Source: Wenyingzhuangia fucanilytica (GTDB lineage Bacteria; Bacteroidota; Bacteroidia; Flavobacteriales; Flavobacteriaceae). Taken from it: DNA of 64,000 bases. How positions within the stretch are numbered: position 1 is the stretch's first letter; the number at the start of each line of letters is the position of its first letter. The position numbers were made by a program, and so were the translations under genes. Below the pieces are notes generated by a model that did not search any database, was not told the origin of the DNA, and saw only the letters and a list, made by a program, of their open reading frames with translations. Positions 27,064 through 37,123 of this stretch are shown piece after piece. The stretch lies in NCBI RefSeq assembly GCF_001697185.1, contig NZ_CP014224.1, forward strand, positions 2,170,001 through 2,234,000, read 5' to 3'.

Positions 27064-28860
27064 TTACTCATTAATTGGAGATAACTTTAGTGTCTTTAAA
27101 CTTGAGGTTTTAGGATTCCCTTCTACCAAAGAAGTAGTAATTGTATGTTTTCCTGGAGTTTTAAATTCTAAAATCCCCATTTTATAAAACTCATATTTTT
27201 CAGTGGCCGCTTGTTGATTTTGAACAACAATCCCCTCATCTGTTTCAGTTTTCCATACCAAACGATTTTCTCCACTATATGCCAAGTCTAAATAATAATA
27301 CCCTGCTTCTTTTACATTTACTGTCCAAGTTACCTTACCACCTTCTTTCCAGCTTCCAACTTGATTAACATGTTTCCACTCTCCAAACTTCTCCATCCAT
27401 CTTATATTTTTTTGCTCAGCGTTTGTAACTACACCAAACTCCGTAATCAATTCTGTTTCTACATTTGGATAAATTGCCAAAGTATCATCAACTCCTTGAT
27501 GTTTCCCTTTAAGTTTAACCTCTATAACAGAAATTAATTTTTCTGGTGCTTCAAAAGGAACATCAAAAGTAACCCATCCATTATTTGCTTTAAAATTAAC
27601 TTTAGAACTTCTATTTCCTTTTAACAATCTTGCTGAAGCAATTTCACTTTTAAACCCTGGCAAATGTAATTTTCCATCTTTTGGCCATTCTGACACTGCT
27701 AAAAACATAGATTCTCCATTTGTGGTTACATCACCCCATGCCAATTTATAATCCCATGGAGACGGTCCTGCTCCATAAATAACTTGGGGATATTTTTTAA
27801 TCCAAGCTCCAGCTTCTTCTAAAAACTCTGCTCCTATTTGAGGTACCTCACCCAAGGCATTTGGACCTACATTAAATAAATATGATCCTCCTCTACCAAC
27901 AGTTTCTATCAATCTTCCTAAGATTATTTTAGGGCTTTTAAAATTATTATCATACCATGCATATGACCAAGAGTCGTTGTTAGTATCACAAGTTTCCCAC
28001 AATCCTTTAATTCTCTTTGTAGGCACTTCCATATCACCAACACTTGCATAATCTCCTAAACCATAACCAACTCTACTACACATCATAGCCTTTGGCTGTA
28101 ATTCTCTTACCATTTCTGCCAACTCCACAACATATTTCTTTTCCATATCACCTGGAGTATCAAACCAAACAAAATCTATTTCTCCATAATTGGTACAAAT
28201 TTCTCTTACTTGTGGCTTACATTTATTATAGAAATAATCTTTAAAAGTAGCTTCTTTACCATTTTGATCAACTTTAGGCCCTCTAGTTCCTCCTGGAGCA
28301 GTCCAATCTTGATTATGAGAATAATAAAACCCAAATCCTAAACCTAATTCATGACAAGCATCTGCCAATTCGTGCATAGGATCTCTACCAAAAGGAGTAG
28401 CATCAACAATATTAAAATCACTTACCTTACTATCAAACATCGCAAACCCTTCATGATGTTTACTAGTAATAATAATATACTTCATCCCTGCATCCTTGGC
28501 TAATCTTGCAATTTTCTTAGCATCAAAGTTTACAGGATTAAAATCATTTGCAATTTTTTTATAATCATCTACAGGGATCCCTGCCATTCTAGGATTCATA
28601 ATCCATTCTCCAATTCCGTAGTAAGTTTTATCTTTCCACACCCCACCTAAATTAGAAAACAACCCCCAATGTATAAACATTCCAAAGTTACTCTCATCAA
28701 AAAACTTTCCTTTTCCATTCTTTAAAGCATCTTCAGTTACAGATGTGTCTCCCCACATCTCCTCCATCCCCTTTTCACTACCTTGAGAATATAAAGAATT
28801 GCTAAAAATTATTACTGTAGCAAGCAGTAATACATACTTGTTGATGTTTTTAAAACTCAT
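27064..28860 (-). CDS. alpha-L-fucosidase, GH29
   Basis: A 598-residue secreted enzyme. Diagnostic segments are FGMFIHWGLFSNLGG (60-74), the KHHEGFAMFDSKVSDFN block (134-150), GFGFYYSHNQDW, and FVWFDTPGDM, where Asp234 is the expected nucleophile of this retaining family. A further domain of about 250 residues, probably beta-sandwich, follows the barrel. GH29 releases alpha-L-fucose from the non-reducing end of glycans. The stop is TAA at 27064-27066 and a hairpin lies just upstream of the start. Neighbouring sulfatase and putative hydrolase genes suggest a fucose-rich sulfated substrate. Confidence 0.95.
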   Translation of the reverse strand: MSFKNINKYVLLLATVIIFSNSLYSQGSEKGMEEMWGDTSVTEDALKNGKGKFFDESNFGMFIHWGLFSNLGGVWKDKTYYGIGEWIMNPRMAGIPVDDYKKIANDFNPVNFDAKKIARLAKDAGMKYIIITSKHHEGFAMFDSKVSDFNIVDATPFGRDPMHELADACHELGLGFGFYYSHNQDWTAPGGTRGPKVDQNGKEATFKDYFYNKCKPQVREICTNYGEIDFVWFDTPGDMEKKYVVELAEMVRELQPKAMMCSRVGYGLGDYASVGDMEVPTKRIKGLWETCDTNNDSWSYAWYDNNFKSPKIILGRLIETVGRGGSYLFNVGPNALGEVPQIGAEFLEEAGAWIKKYPQVIYGAGPSPWDYKLAWGDVTTNGESMFLAVSEWPKDGKLHLPGFKSEIASARLLKGNRSSKVNFKANNGWVTFDVPFEAPEKLISVIEVKLKGKHQGVDDTLAIYPNVETELITEFGVVTNAEQKNIRWMEKFGEWKHVNQVGSWKEGGKVTWTVNVKEAGYYYLDLAYSGENRLVWKTETDEGIVVQNQQAATEKYEFYKMGILEFKTPGKHTITTSLVEGNPKTSSLKTLKLSPINE

Positions 28861-29241
28861 TTATTAAAAATTTAAAATTTTATTGTACTTAGAAGTTTTA
28901 GCTAATACCTAAAAAGATAGCCTCTACTTTTTAGCTAAAGTATTAGCAAAACACTAAATTTACTTTCTCATATTAATCATAGTATTGCTTAGATAATGCT
29001 TAAAAACCCTTTTAGTTGTTAATACTTACTCTTTTTATGCATTTATTTTACTCTTTAAATTATTAACACTAAAAAAAATTAAAGTTTGACTTTACACTTC
29101 AATTGCAACATTTACAACCCAACTTTAGTTTTCTAATACATCAAGTATTTCTCTTGTTAAAGACTAGAGTCTACTATCTAAAAGCACTCTTCTAAAAGCA
29201 AATATTTATACAGCTATACTTATTTATACTTACAATACTTC
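28861..29241. other. 380-bp intergenic region with long hairpin
   Basis: No gene seen. It separates two PUL transcription units on the minus strand and contains the long hairpin at 28895-28952 and a small palindrome AGACTAGAGTCT (29161-29172). No convincing -7 box was recognised, so how the fucosidase gene is started is unclear. Confidence 0.6.
28895..28952. repeat. long imperfect inverted repeat (hairpin)
   Basis: GTTTTAGCTAATAC (28895-28908) pairs with GTATTAGCAAAAC (28940-28952), with one bulged base. Nested inside, CTAAAAAG pairs with CTTTTTAG around a 10-nt loop, with 5 extra bases on one side. The combined stem is about 21 bp. It ends 35 bp upstream of the fucosidase start and has no following U-tract, so it is not an ordinary terminator. 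Confidence 0.75.
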
Positions 29242-30474
29242 CTACTCCTTCCAAGTTAAAGTAGCTGTTTGAGTTTCTAGATTTAACCAAACATCTAAGT
29301 TTTCAAATTTTCTAGTATAGATATATCCATTCTTAATAGCTTTTCCTAAAGGAGCTCCTAAAGCTTTTTTATATTGATCAAATTGATGAAGCCACACTGC
29401 AGAGTTCGTAGCTAAATATCCATCATGTAAATAGACATAGCTATATTTTTCTGCACAAATTAAAAAGATGGCTAATAAATAATCTACACGCTTATTAAGT
29501 TCTTCGTCATTTAAATCAACATCTTCTCTTTGATCATCTATTCCGGTATTATTGTCAATAGCTTCGCCTAAACCTAAAGTCATTGTTATTATTTTTCCAG
29601 ATTGTGCTGCTTTTTGAGTCGCTTCAATTCCCTCTACTAAGTACTCGGCATTGCTCATACCAAAAGCTTCGCTATCAAAACCTTCTAAATAACTTCCATT
29701 AAAATACCCTAAGTACTCCAAACCATTTTCTTCAAATTCAGGTCTTACACGAATTATATTGGCTAATATTAAATTGTTTGATAAGCTTTCTTTTAATCTA
29801 GACATCATAGAAAAATAACTGTTTTCTATTTCTGCTTGTTTATTTACCCCTACTTTACTTGAGAAAAAACTTGGTACTAAAACCTTAATATTGGCATCTA
29901 TAAAAGTTCCATCTATATTTGGTGTTGCGACCATGTCTTCAACACTTTTTAACCAATACTCTTGAACAAAACTTTTTGTAATATCGAAAAAAGGAGTGCT
30001 TCCATTTGGCATATAAACCAATTCATTATTTTGATTTTTTAATAAAGCACTAGGGTTTTTACTAATAAATTCATCATCATTTTTATAATTCCCCCAATTA
30101 ATAACTACATTTCTATAGTATAAAACTTTAGCTTTATTATTTTTTAGTTTTATGGCACTTGCTGTTGCCAAAGTACCCTCTTCTGTAGAACCATAGGTGT
30201 TTTGTGCTTGAGATTTCTCTAGTGTTATTAGCGGAAAACTGGCCAAGTAATTTATTTCTTCATCCGTATATGCAGTGTTTTTACGCACATGCATGTATAA
30301 AGGCATAGTATCCCATGAAAACTCAGGGTAATTACTGTAATCTATTTCTTGGTTTTGTTCTAGTTCTTCTTCAGTTTCTTGCTCTAGTTCTATAATTCCA
30401 TTTTTAGTACTACATGAAAGCTGCCCACAAAGAATCCCTAACAAAATGATATAAAAAAAATATTTATGTTTCAT
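29242..30474 (-). CDS. putative glycoside hydrolase, paralogue 2 (lipoprotein)
   Basis: A 410-residue lipoprotein (signal MKHKYFFYIILLGILCGQLSC, Cys21) with an acidic Glu/Gln linker (about 28-44). The conserved core begins PEFSWDTMPLYMH and continues with NVVINWGNYKND, GTFIDANIKVLVP (Asp193) and SYLEGFDSEAFGMS (Glu264). It is clearly more similar to the plus-strand paralogue at 36077 than to the one at 25902. The Asp and Glu are candidate catalytic residues by conservation. Surface anchoring suggests extracellular polymer cleavage. A terminator separates it from susD. Confidence 0.7.
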   Translation of the reverse strand: MKHKYFFYIILLGILCGQLSCSTKNGIIELEQETEEELEQNQEIDYSNYPEFSWDTMPLYMHVRKNTAYTDEEINYLASFPLITLEKSQAQNTYGSTEEGTLATASAIKLKNNKAKVLYYRNVVINWGNYKNDDEFISKNPSALLKNQNNELVYMPNGSTPFFDITKSFVQEYWLKSVEDMVATPNIDGTFIDANIKVLVPSFFSSKVGVNKQAEIENSYFSMMSRLKESLSNNLILANIIRVRPEFEENGLEYLGYFNGSYLEGFDSEAFGMSNAEYLVEGIEATQKAAQSGKIITMTLGLGEAIDNNTGIDDQREDVDLNDEELNKRVDYLLAIFLICAEKYSYVYLHDGYLATNSAVWLHQFDQYKKALGAPLGKAIKNGYIYTRKFENLDVWLNLETQTATLTWKE

Positions 30475-30539
30475 TTTTTTGTTTTTTGAAATAATTTATT
30501 TTTTAGACATGAATCCATAATATCACCTCTATTAAAACT

Positions 30540-30581
30540 AAAAACCCTATTGCTTCAATAAAAAGAAACAATAAGGTTTTT
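30540..30581 (-). terminator. intrinsic terminator after susD
   Basis: Minus-strand AAAAACCTTATTG and CAATAGGGTTTTT form a stem with one mismatch, around a loop of about 16 nt, followed by U residues. It lies about 15 bp past the susD stop. Confidence 0.8.
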
Positions 30582-30594
30582 GTGGTTTTAAATT

Positions 30595-32259
30595 TTAATA
30601 TCCTTTATTTTGAACCCAACCATTTTTCGCATTTAATTCAATTTCAGATTGAGGTATTGGCCATAACCATTCATTATCTGGCCAAGGAATACTACCATTT
30701 ACTGCTGAATAACAATTTCTGTACACTGCTAAAGATCCTTGTGCCGAAGTCCACAAAATATTTATTGTTGCTGTTTCTGTAGCCAATCTATTGGTTCTTA
30801 TTAAATCAAACTTACGTTTAGACTCTCCATTAAACTCACATCTTCGCTCTTTCCATACAGCCTCTCTAAAATCTACCTGAGATAAGCCTGCTGTTAAATC
30901 TCCTAATCCTGCTCTATTTCTAATCTCATTAACAGCATTATAAGCGTCAACATTAGGACCATTATCCGCTTCGTTTTGAGCTTCTGCATAAATTAACAAC
31001 GCATCTGCATAACGATATAGAATTGTATTGGCATTTGTATATTGAAAACTAGTTCCATCTAGTCCTAAAAAATAGTCTATATCAACGAATTTTCTCATTG
31101 TCGGTTGGCACACATAAGATGCCCCATCACTTGTGTCATACCTTGTCATAATACTCCAATCTCTCCTTTCATCTCCGCTTTCAAAAGCATCATACAAATC
31201 TGGAGTAGGAATATATGTACCTACTCCTGGTGGTCTTCCAGGAAAACGTAAACCAACACTAACTGTACCTGTATTCCCCTCGCCTAACAAAGGTTGGTTT
31301 CCTCCAGCCCCCCAATAGCTTGCTCCATTAGAACTTGGACTACACTCTCTACTTAACCAACTACCAGACCCAGCAACACCAACATAGGCTATTTCTAACA
31401 TAGATTCTTTAGAAAATACATTGTTTTTATCCCATGCAACACCATAGGCTGGTGTAACATTAGCCCCATTTATTACCTCATCTTTATTTAGCCCATGAGG
31501 TGAATTGTCTATTACTTCTTTTGCTTTATCTCTAGCTAAAGCCCAGTTACTTTGATCTCCTTGAACAAAAGTTCCTTGAGAAGTTCGTCTCCATCCAGCT
31601 CTTGTTAAATAAACTTCAGATAAAATTAATTTAGCAGTCCACTTACTAATATGTCCATCATGCAAACCATCACGACAATTATTTTCTGCAAACTTTAAAT
31701 CTGGTATGATAATTTGATTATAAATATCATCTACACTAGACCTAGGCTTCATAAAATCACTTTCTGTAGTCACTGCATTTACAATTAGAGGTAAATCTCC
31801 ATAAGCTCTGGCTAAATTGTAATAGAAAAAAGCTCTTAAAGCTCTAGCCTCTCCAAGTATAATGTTTTTCTCAGTCTCATCCATTTCTATATCTGGCACA
31901 TACGCTAATACATTATTAGCTCTAGCAATTCCAGTCCAATAAATAGTATACATTCCATATCCCTCAAATAAAGAATTAGAAGCAGTAACAGTGTGCGTTC
32001 CAAAATCATTTGTAGCAGAATTTCCTTGAGTTCTAGTTACCAAATCATCTGTGTAAACATCAATAATAGGCCACCATCTACTATAAATATTATTTAAACT
32101 CTCGTACGCTCCATCTACCCCAGTTCTGGCATCTCCGGCTGTTTTATAATAATTTTCCCCTGATATAAATGTTGGGGGCTCTTCATCTAAAAAGTCACCA
32201 CATGAAGAAAAACTAATCCCCATAAGAATCAATAGTCCTATTTTTATATATATTTTCAT
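30595..32259 (-). CDS. susD: SusD/RagB-family glycan-binding lipoprotein
   Basis: A 554-residue lipoprotein (signal ending ISFSSC) with the SusD pattern GDFLDEEPP and GENYYKTAGDARTGVDGAYES, followed by TPR-like helices (EARALRAFFYYNLARAYGDLPL) and the C-terminal AVWKERRCEFNGESKRKFDLIR. SusD proteins cap SusC transporters and bind glycan. It starts 21 bp after susC and pairs with it, so both serve the same oligosaccharide. Confidence 0.97.
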   Translation of the reverse strand: MKIYIKIGLLILMGISFSSCGDFLDEEPPTFISGENYYKTAGDARTGVDGAYESLNNIYSRWWPIIDVYTDDLVTRTQGNSATNDFGTHTVTASNSLFEGYGMYTIYWTGIARANNVLAYVPDIEMDETEKNIILGEARALRAFFYYNLARAYGDLPLIVNAVTTESDFMKPRSSVDDIYNQIIIPDLKFAENNCRDGLHDGHISKWTAKLILSEVYLTRAGWRRTSQGTFVQGDQSNWALARDKAKEVIDNSPHGLNKDEVINGANVTPAYGVAWDKNNVFSKESMLEIAYVGVAGSGSWLSRECSPSSNGASYWGAGGNQPLLGEGNTGTVSVGLRFPGRPPGVGTYIPTPDLYDAFESGDERRDWSIMTRYDTSDGASYVCQPTMRKFVDIDYFLGLDGTSFQYTNANTILYRYADALLIYAEAQNEADNGPNVDAYNAVNEIRNRAGLGDLTAGLSQVDFREAVWKERRCEFNGESKRKFDLIRTNRLATETATINILWTSAQGSLAVYRNCYSAVNGSIPWPDNEWLWPIPQSEIELNAKNGWVQNKGY

Positions 32260-32280
32260 AATTTTCTATTTTTTTAATTT

Positions 32281-35200
32281 TTAAAATTTTACACTTACCC
32301 CCATTCTAATAGTTCTCGCTAGAGGATATCCTCCATTGTCATGCCCCATACTAGTAGCTGCTGAACCATTTAAAGAAACATCAGGATGGTAACCAGTATA
32401 ATTTGTCCAAGTGTATACGTTACTAATAGATCCAAAAACTCTTAAGTTGTTAATATTTAATTTTGCTGTTACAGATTTTGGAAAACTATAACCTAACGTA
32501 ATGTTTTGCAAACGCACAAATGATGCATCCTCTACAACTCTATCACTAAACAAAGGACTAAACGAACCATTTGCTAAATCAACTCTTGGATAAGTAGTAC
32601 TAGGATTTTCTGGCGTCCACCTTTCCATTGCCAATGCCAAACCTTGCCTAGAAGAAAACCTTAACAAGTCTAAGTTCTGTATGTTAGCAATATCTCTTCC
32701 TATTTGTGAGTCTACAAAAAAGCTAATATCTAAGTTCTTGTATTTAAAACTATTGTTAATACCAAAAGTCAAATCTGGTTGAGCTGTTCCTATTACTTTT
32801 CTATCATTTTCATTTAACACCCCATCATTATTTAAATCTTCATACAATTGCTCTCCAGGACGAGCTACTGATGCATTTCTAGGTACCCCACCTTTAAAAT
32901 CATTTACAAAAGTATAAGCATCGTTAGGAGCTGCATTATATTTAGTTATTTGTTGTTCTTTGGTTAGTCCTTGGAACTCAACAAAATCTTCAAATTGAGC
33001 AATTCCAGATTGTTTGTATCCATAAAAAGAACCTATTTCTTCTCCAATAATTAAACGCTGAGTTCCTCCAGAAATATATCCTGGATCCCAACCACTTAGT
33101 ACATAATCTGCAGCCATATCTCTAACTTTTGTTTTTCCAGTACTAAGATTTGCACCAATAGTCCAAGTAAAATCTACAGTTGAAATAGCATGTGCATTTA
33201 CAGACATCTCAAAACCATTTGTTTCTAAAGAACCATAATTTTGAGTATAGGTACTAAATCCTGATTGAGATGGTATTCTATTATTTGCAAATAGAATATC
33301 CTCTGATATTTTTCTATAATATTCAAAGCTTCCTGTAATTCTATTATCAAACAAACTATAATCTAAACCTGCATCAAATTGAGCTGTAGTTTCCCAAGTT
33401 AAATCTTTGTTTGGAAGTTGGGTAGCAAAATAAATAGTACTCAACATTTCTCCTCCACTACCATTACCAAAACCTGTTTGACCACTTCCATATTGATCTA
33501 AAGATTGATATGGCTGTATAGCTTGGTTTCCTGAAACACCATAACTAAGACGTAACTTTAATTCAGAAATAGCATCTATTTCCTTCATAAAACTTTCTTC
33601 ATTAATTTTGTAAGCTAGTGCTGCTGCAGGAAAGAATGCCCATTTGTTATTGGCAGCAAATTTTGAAGAACCATCAAAACGTCCTGTTAATGTTAACAAA
33701 TACTTCCCTTTATAATTATAATTAATTCTTCCAAAAAAAGATGACAATCTATTATCAGAATATGTAACTCGATCAGGATCGTAAAACGTAGCTGAACCAG
33801 GAGCATAATAAGTTAATAAATCATTTGCAAAACCATAGTTAGAAACATAAACAGACTCCATTTCTGTAAACTCTAGAGACTCCCCTAACAAAACATTCAA
33901 ATTATGTTTTCCAAATCTTTTTCTATAATTTAAAGTATTTGTTATTGTAGATCTAGTAAACCTAGAATCTCCGGTTTTAGCTCTACCTCCTTCTGCCACA
34001 TCATTAGGTAAAATATTATATTGATAATATCTCTGTGCTATATTTCTAGCTTGATGTGTTAAGTTTGTTTTAAAAGACAATGCTTTATTAAAACTATAAT
34101 CAAAAAATAAACTTCCTGAATATTGTGTTAAAAGATTATTAAAATCATTTGCATTAATTGCTAATATAGGTGTCCATAAATCAACCCCCTCATCTTCTGA
34201 GTCAGCATCTAAGTTACTTGTTGGCGCGCTTCTTAACGCCCTCGAAATTGCACTACTAGCTCCTCTTAAATTATTACTTCCTGTACTAATAGCTCTTTGA
34301 TTAGAAGTTACATGTGTGTAACTAATTCTAGTCCCTACTTTAATTTTATCTGAAATATTTGCATCTAAATTTACTCTATTCCCTATACGCTTATAATCTG
34401 TTTTTTCTACAATCCCCTTTGCATCTAAAACATTAGTTGAAATTAAATACCTTAAATCTTTATTTCCCCCACTAAAGTTCACATTTGTATTTGAGCTTGT
34501 TCCTGCCCTAATAATTGTTTTCTGCCAATCACTTGTCTGTAATAAACCTAAATTAGCAGAATCTAACCTTACTTGGTTTCTTATAGGCTCTCCTGCGTTT
34601 ACATATGCCTCTTCATTTAAAATCGTATATTGATTTGCATCTAATAAGTCTATAAAATTTGGTATTTCCAATATAGAAAAGTCATGATCAACAGTAATTA
34701 CTCCTTTTCCTTCTTTTCCTCCTTTTGTTGTAATTAATACTACTCCATTTGCTCCACGAGAACCATATATTGCTGTAGATGATGCATCTTTTAAAACCTC
34801 AATTGACTCTATATCTGCAGGGTTCAACATTGATAACGGGCTTATTGCTGCACTAGCTTGGTCCTGTCCTGACAACGAACCTGCTGATGTATTGTCCATC
34901 GGTGTTCCATCTATAATATATAATGGATCACTACCATTTAAAGAACTTATCCCTCTAATTTTTATTGAAGCTCCTGAACCTGGGGCTCCTGAACCTTGAC
35001 TTACCACTACCCCAGAAGCTCTACCTGCTAAAGCTTGTTCAATCCCAATTGCTCCTGTTTTTGTAATATCTTCTGCCTTAATACTAGAAACAGACCCTGT
35101 TAAATCACTCTTTTTAACAGTTCCGTACCCAACAACTACAACCTCGTCCAAAGCTTCAGCATCAGGCTCAAGACTTATTTTAAATTGTCTTTTAGCACCA

Positions 35201-35451
35201 ATCGCTACGATTTTCATTTTATAACCGAGAGTGGTAATTTTTAAAGACTTTTTAGCCGCAGGAGCTGGTACCTTAATAGTAAAGTTCCCATCAAAATCAG
35301 AGATAACCCCTATAGAAGTTCCGTCTATAAGTACTGTTGCACCAATAAGAGGTAAACCTCTTTCATTATACAAAGTACCTGTAATGGTTTGCTCCTGTGC
35401 ATACAGCACACTCGATAAAACCAGTAAAATAATTACACATAATTTCTTCAT
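32281..35451 (-). CDS. susC: SusC/RagA-family TonB-dependent glycan transporter
   Basis: A 1056-residue outer-membrane protein with signal peptide (MKKLCVIILLVLSSVLYAQ), a CarboxypepD_reg-like domain (about 20-95, with GLPLIGATVLIDGTSIGVIS), the SusC-type motif DEVVVVGYGTVKKSDLTGSV, a TonB plug (about 110-220) and a long 22-strand-type barrel ending in VSVKF. It imports oligosaccharides using TonB energy. It is the first gene of the minus-strand PUL and faces a 625-bp upstream region that is likely the sensor target. Confidence 0.97.
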   Translation of the reverse strand: MKKLCVIILLVLSSVLYAQEQTITGTLYNERGLPLIGATVLIDGTSIGVISDFDGNFTIKVPAPAAKKSLKITTLGYKMKIVAIGAKRQFKISLEPDAEALDEVVVVGYGTVKKSDLTGSVSSIKAEDITKTGAIGIEQALAGRASGVVVSQGSGAPGSGASIKIRGISSLNGSDPLYIIDGTPMDNTSAGSLSGQDQASAAISPLSMLNPADIESIEVLKDASSTAIYGSRGANGVVLITTKGGKEGKGVITVDHDFSILEIPNFIDLLDANQYTILNEEAYVNAGEPIRNQVRLDSANLGLLQTSDWQKTIIRAGTSSNTNVNFSGGNKDLRYLISTNVLDAKGIVEKTDYKRIGNRVNLDANISDKIKVGTRISYTHVTSNQRAISTGSNNLRGASSAISRALRSAPTSNLDADSEDEGVDLWTPILAINANDFNNLLTQYSGSLFFDYSFNKALSFKTNLTHQARNIAQRYYQYNILPNDVAEGGRAKTGDSRFTRSTITNTLNYRKRFGKHNLNVLLGESLEFTEMESVYVSNYGFANDLLTYYAPGSATFYDPDRVTYSDNRLSSFFGRINYNYKGKYLLTLTGRFDGSSKFAANNKWAFFPAAALAYKINEESFMKEIDAISELKLRLSYGVSGNQAIQPYQSLDQYGSGQTGFGNGSGGEMLSTIYFATQLPNKDLTWETTAQFDAGLDYSLFDNRITGSFEYYRKISEDILFANNRIPSQSGFSTYTQNYGSLETNGFEMSVNAHAISTVDFTWTIGANLSTGKTKVRDMAADYVLSGWDPGYISGGTQRLIIGEEIGSFYGYKQSGIAQFEDFVEFQGLTKEQQITKYNAAPNDAYTFVNDFKGGVPRNASVARPGEQLYEDLNNDGVLNENDRKVIGTAQPDLTFGINNSFKYKNLDISFFVDSQIGRDIANIQNLDLLRFSSRQGLALAMERWTPENPSTTYPRVDLANGSFSPLFSDRVVEDASFVRLQNITLGYSFPKSVTAKLNINNLRVFGSISNVYTWTNYTGYHPDVSLNGSAATSMGHDNGGYPLARTIRMGVSVKF

Positions 35452-36076
35452 AAAGTGTTTTTTTTAGTTTAGTAAAATAAGTTAGTTATTATTGTTTATA
35501 TAAACTTAAACAGTTGAGCTATCAACAAACATTAAGTTTAACATCTGCTAAATTCCTACATAAACCAAGAATTAAGTCGCTCTAATCATTCCTTTATTTG
35601 CTTAATTCAATCAACTACAGAAATAAAGTCTAAAAAACCCAAAAAACAATCAAAAAACCAACAATAACACAACAAAAGACTAATATTATTTAATTTTATC
35701 AAATCCTCTATAAACTTTTTTTTCTTTATTTTTTATTCTAACTGATTGAAATAAGCAAAAAACAAGTAAATCATAGCGCATACTTATGCTATTAAACTAC
35801 TAATTTTTATTCGTCATAATCACAGTACCTTTTATAGTTCTTGAGAACAAAAAGCACCTTTCACAATTACATTAACACAATAGAGTTTGATATAACTAAA
35901 CACCATAGAAGAGTCTTTAAATACTAGTCTCTAATATTTCAAATAATTAAAACAAGAAAAAAACACAATTATTAAGTAGCAATATATTCCTTTCGTCATC
36001 CATAGATTTTGATTAAAAAATATACTTAGCTAAAAACATTCGAAACCAGCAATAAGATTTAAAATAATATGTACTC
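35452..36076. other. 625-bp divergent regulatory region
   Basis: No gene is visible. It separates divergent susC and the plus-strand hydrolase. It holds an inverted repeat GAATTAAG ... CTTAATTC (35569-35608, 24-nt spacer) and a palindrome GTTCTTGAGAAC (35837-35848). Both are candidate operators. No exact TAnnTTTG box was found for either gene; TAGATTTTG upstream of 36077 is near but not matching. Confidence 0.55.
35569..35608. promoter_or_regulatory. inverted repeat upstream of susC
   Basis: GAATTAAG at 35569-35576 and its exact complement CTTAATTC at 35601-35608, about 118-157 bp upstream of the susC start. Eight-base arms in AT-rich DNA could be chance. Confidence 0.3.
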
Positions 36077-37123
36077 ATGAAATACAACATCATTACACTC
36101 TTTATTATTACACTTGCTTGTGTAACTCCAAACATGGCTCAAAATGTTGAGTCTACCAAAAACCTACCTGAATTCTCTTGGGATACTATGCCTTTATATA
36201 TGCATTTACGTAAGGCAACAACATTTACTAAAGAAGAACTTAAATTTATAGCAAAACATCCTCTAATTACTTTTGAAAAAACGACAGGTAGTAGAACTTA
36301 TGGTTCTACAGAAAAAGGAACTATAAAAGCTGCCCAAGCTGTAAAAAAACTAAATCCTAATGCAAAAATATTATACTATAAAAATGTAGTAATCAATTGG
36401 CCTAGTTATAAAGAAGATGAGGATTTTCTAAACAAACATCCCAAAGGAATTTTAGTAGATGAGCAAGGTGAAAAAGCTTTAATGCCTAATAAAAAAACTG
36501 GATTTTTTGACTTATCACAAGAAAAGGTTCGTGATTATTGGTTAGACCATGTGACTAAAATGACGAATAACCCAGCTATTGATGGTTTATTTATGGATGC
36601 AAACATTAAAGTATTAGCTCCTGTTTTTTTCAATAGTCGTGTTGGGATAGAAAAACAAAAAGCCATTGAAACTGGTTATTTATCTATGATGGAAGAGTTA
36701 AATCATAGATTAGGAAATGACAACTTATTAATTGCAAACATTCTTAGAGTCCGTCCAGAGTTTAAAGATGTTGGTAGAGAATATCTAAAGTTTTTTTCAG
36801 GATCGTACATAGAGGGATTTGAACATCAAAGCTTTGGAATGAGTTACGAAGATTATTTAGCTAAAGGAATCGAAGCTGTTCAAAAATCTGCAAGAGAAGG
36901 AAAAATTATTGCCATGTCTATGGGAATTGGAGAAGCTTCTAAAAATGCAGAAGAAGGAATTGATGATGTTAGAAATAAAATTAATATCAATAATGATTTA
37001 ACCAAACGTATAGATTACATCTTGGCTATTTTCTTGGTTTGTGCAGAAAAATATAGCTACATATATCCACATGATGGATATGGTATTGAAAAATCAGCTG
37101 TTTGGTTAAAAACTTTTCCTTAA
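36077..37123 (+). CDS. putative glycoside hydrolase, paralogue 3, truncated by in-frame TAA
   Basis: A 348-residue secreted protein (signal MKYNIITLFIITLACVTPNMAQ) closely resembling the 29242-30474 protein: PEFSWDTMPLYMH, KNVVINWPSYKED, LFMDANIKVLAP (Asp174) and SYIEGFEHQSFGMS (Glu246). It stops at TAA 37121-37123 where the paralogue continues for about 44 more residues. The expected C-terminal codons follow in frame (next entry). The core barrel and both candidate acids are intact, so partial activity is possible. Confidence 0.75.
   Translation: MKYNIITLFIITLACVTPNMAQNVESTKNLPEFSWDTMPLYMHLRKATTFTKEELKFIAKHPLITFEKTTGSRTYGSTEKGTIKAAQAVKKLNPNAKILYYKNVVINWPSYKEDEDFLNKHPKGILVDEQGEKALMPNKKTGFFDLSQEKVRDYWLDHVTKMTNNPAIDGLFMDANIKVLAPVFFNSRVGIEKQKAIETGYLSMMEELNHRLGNDNLLIANILRVRPEFKDVGREYLKFFSGSYIEGFEHQSFGMSYEDYLAKGIEAVQKSAREGKIIAMSMGIGEASKNAEEGIDDVRNKININNDLTKRIDYILAIFLVCAEKYSYIYPHDGYGIEKSAVWLKTFP

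Noticed and set aside
28895-28952. Ordinary intrinsic terminator upstream of the fucosidase
   Set aside because: No U-tract follows the stem on either strand.
35837-35848. Clear operator shared with the esterase promoter (37294-37306)
   Set aside because: Only a short AGAAC core is shared and spacing differs; kept only as a minor remark.
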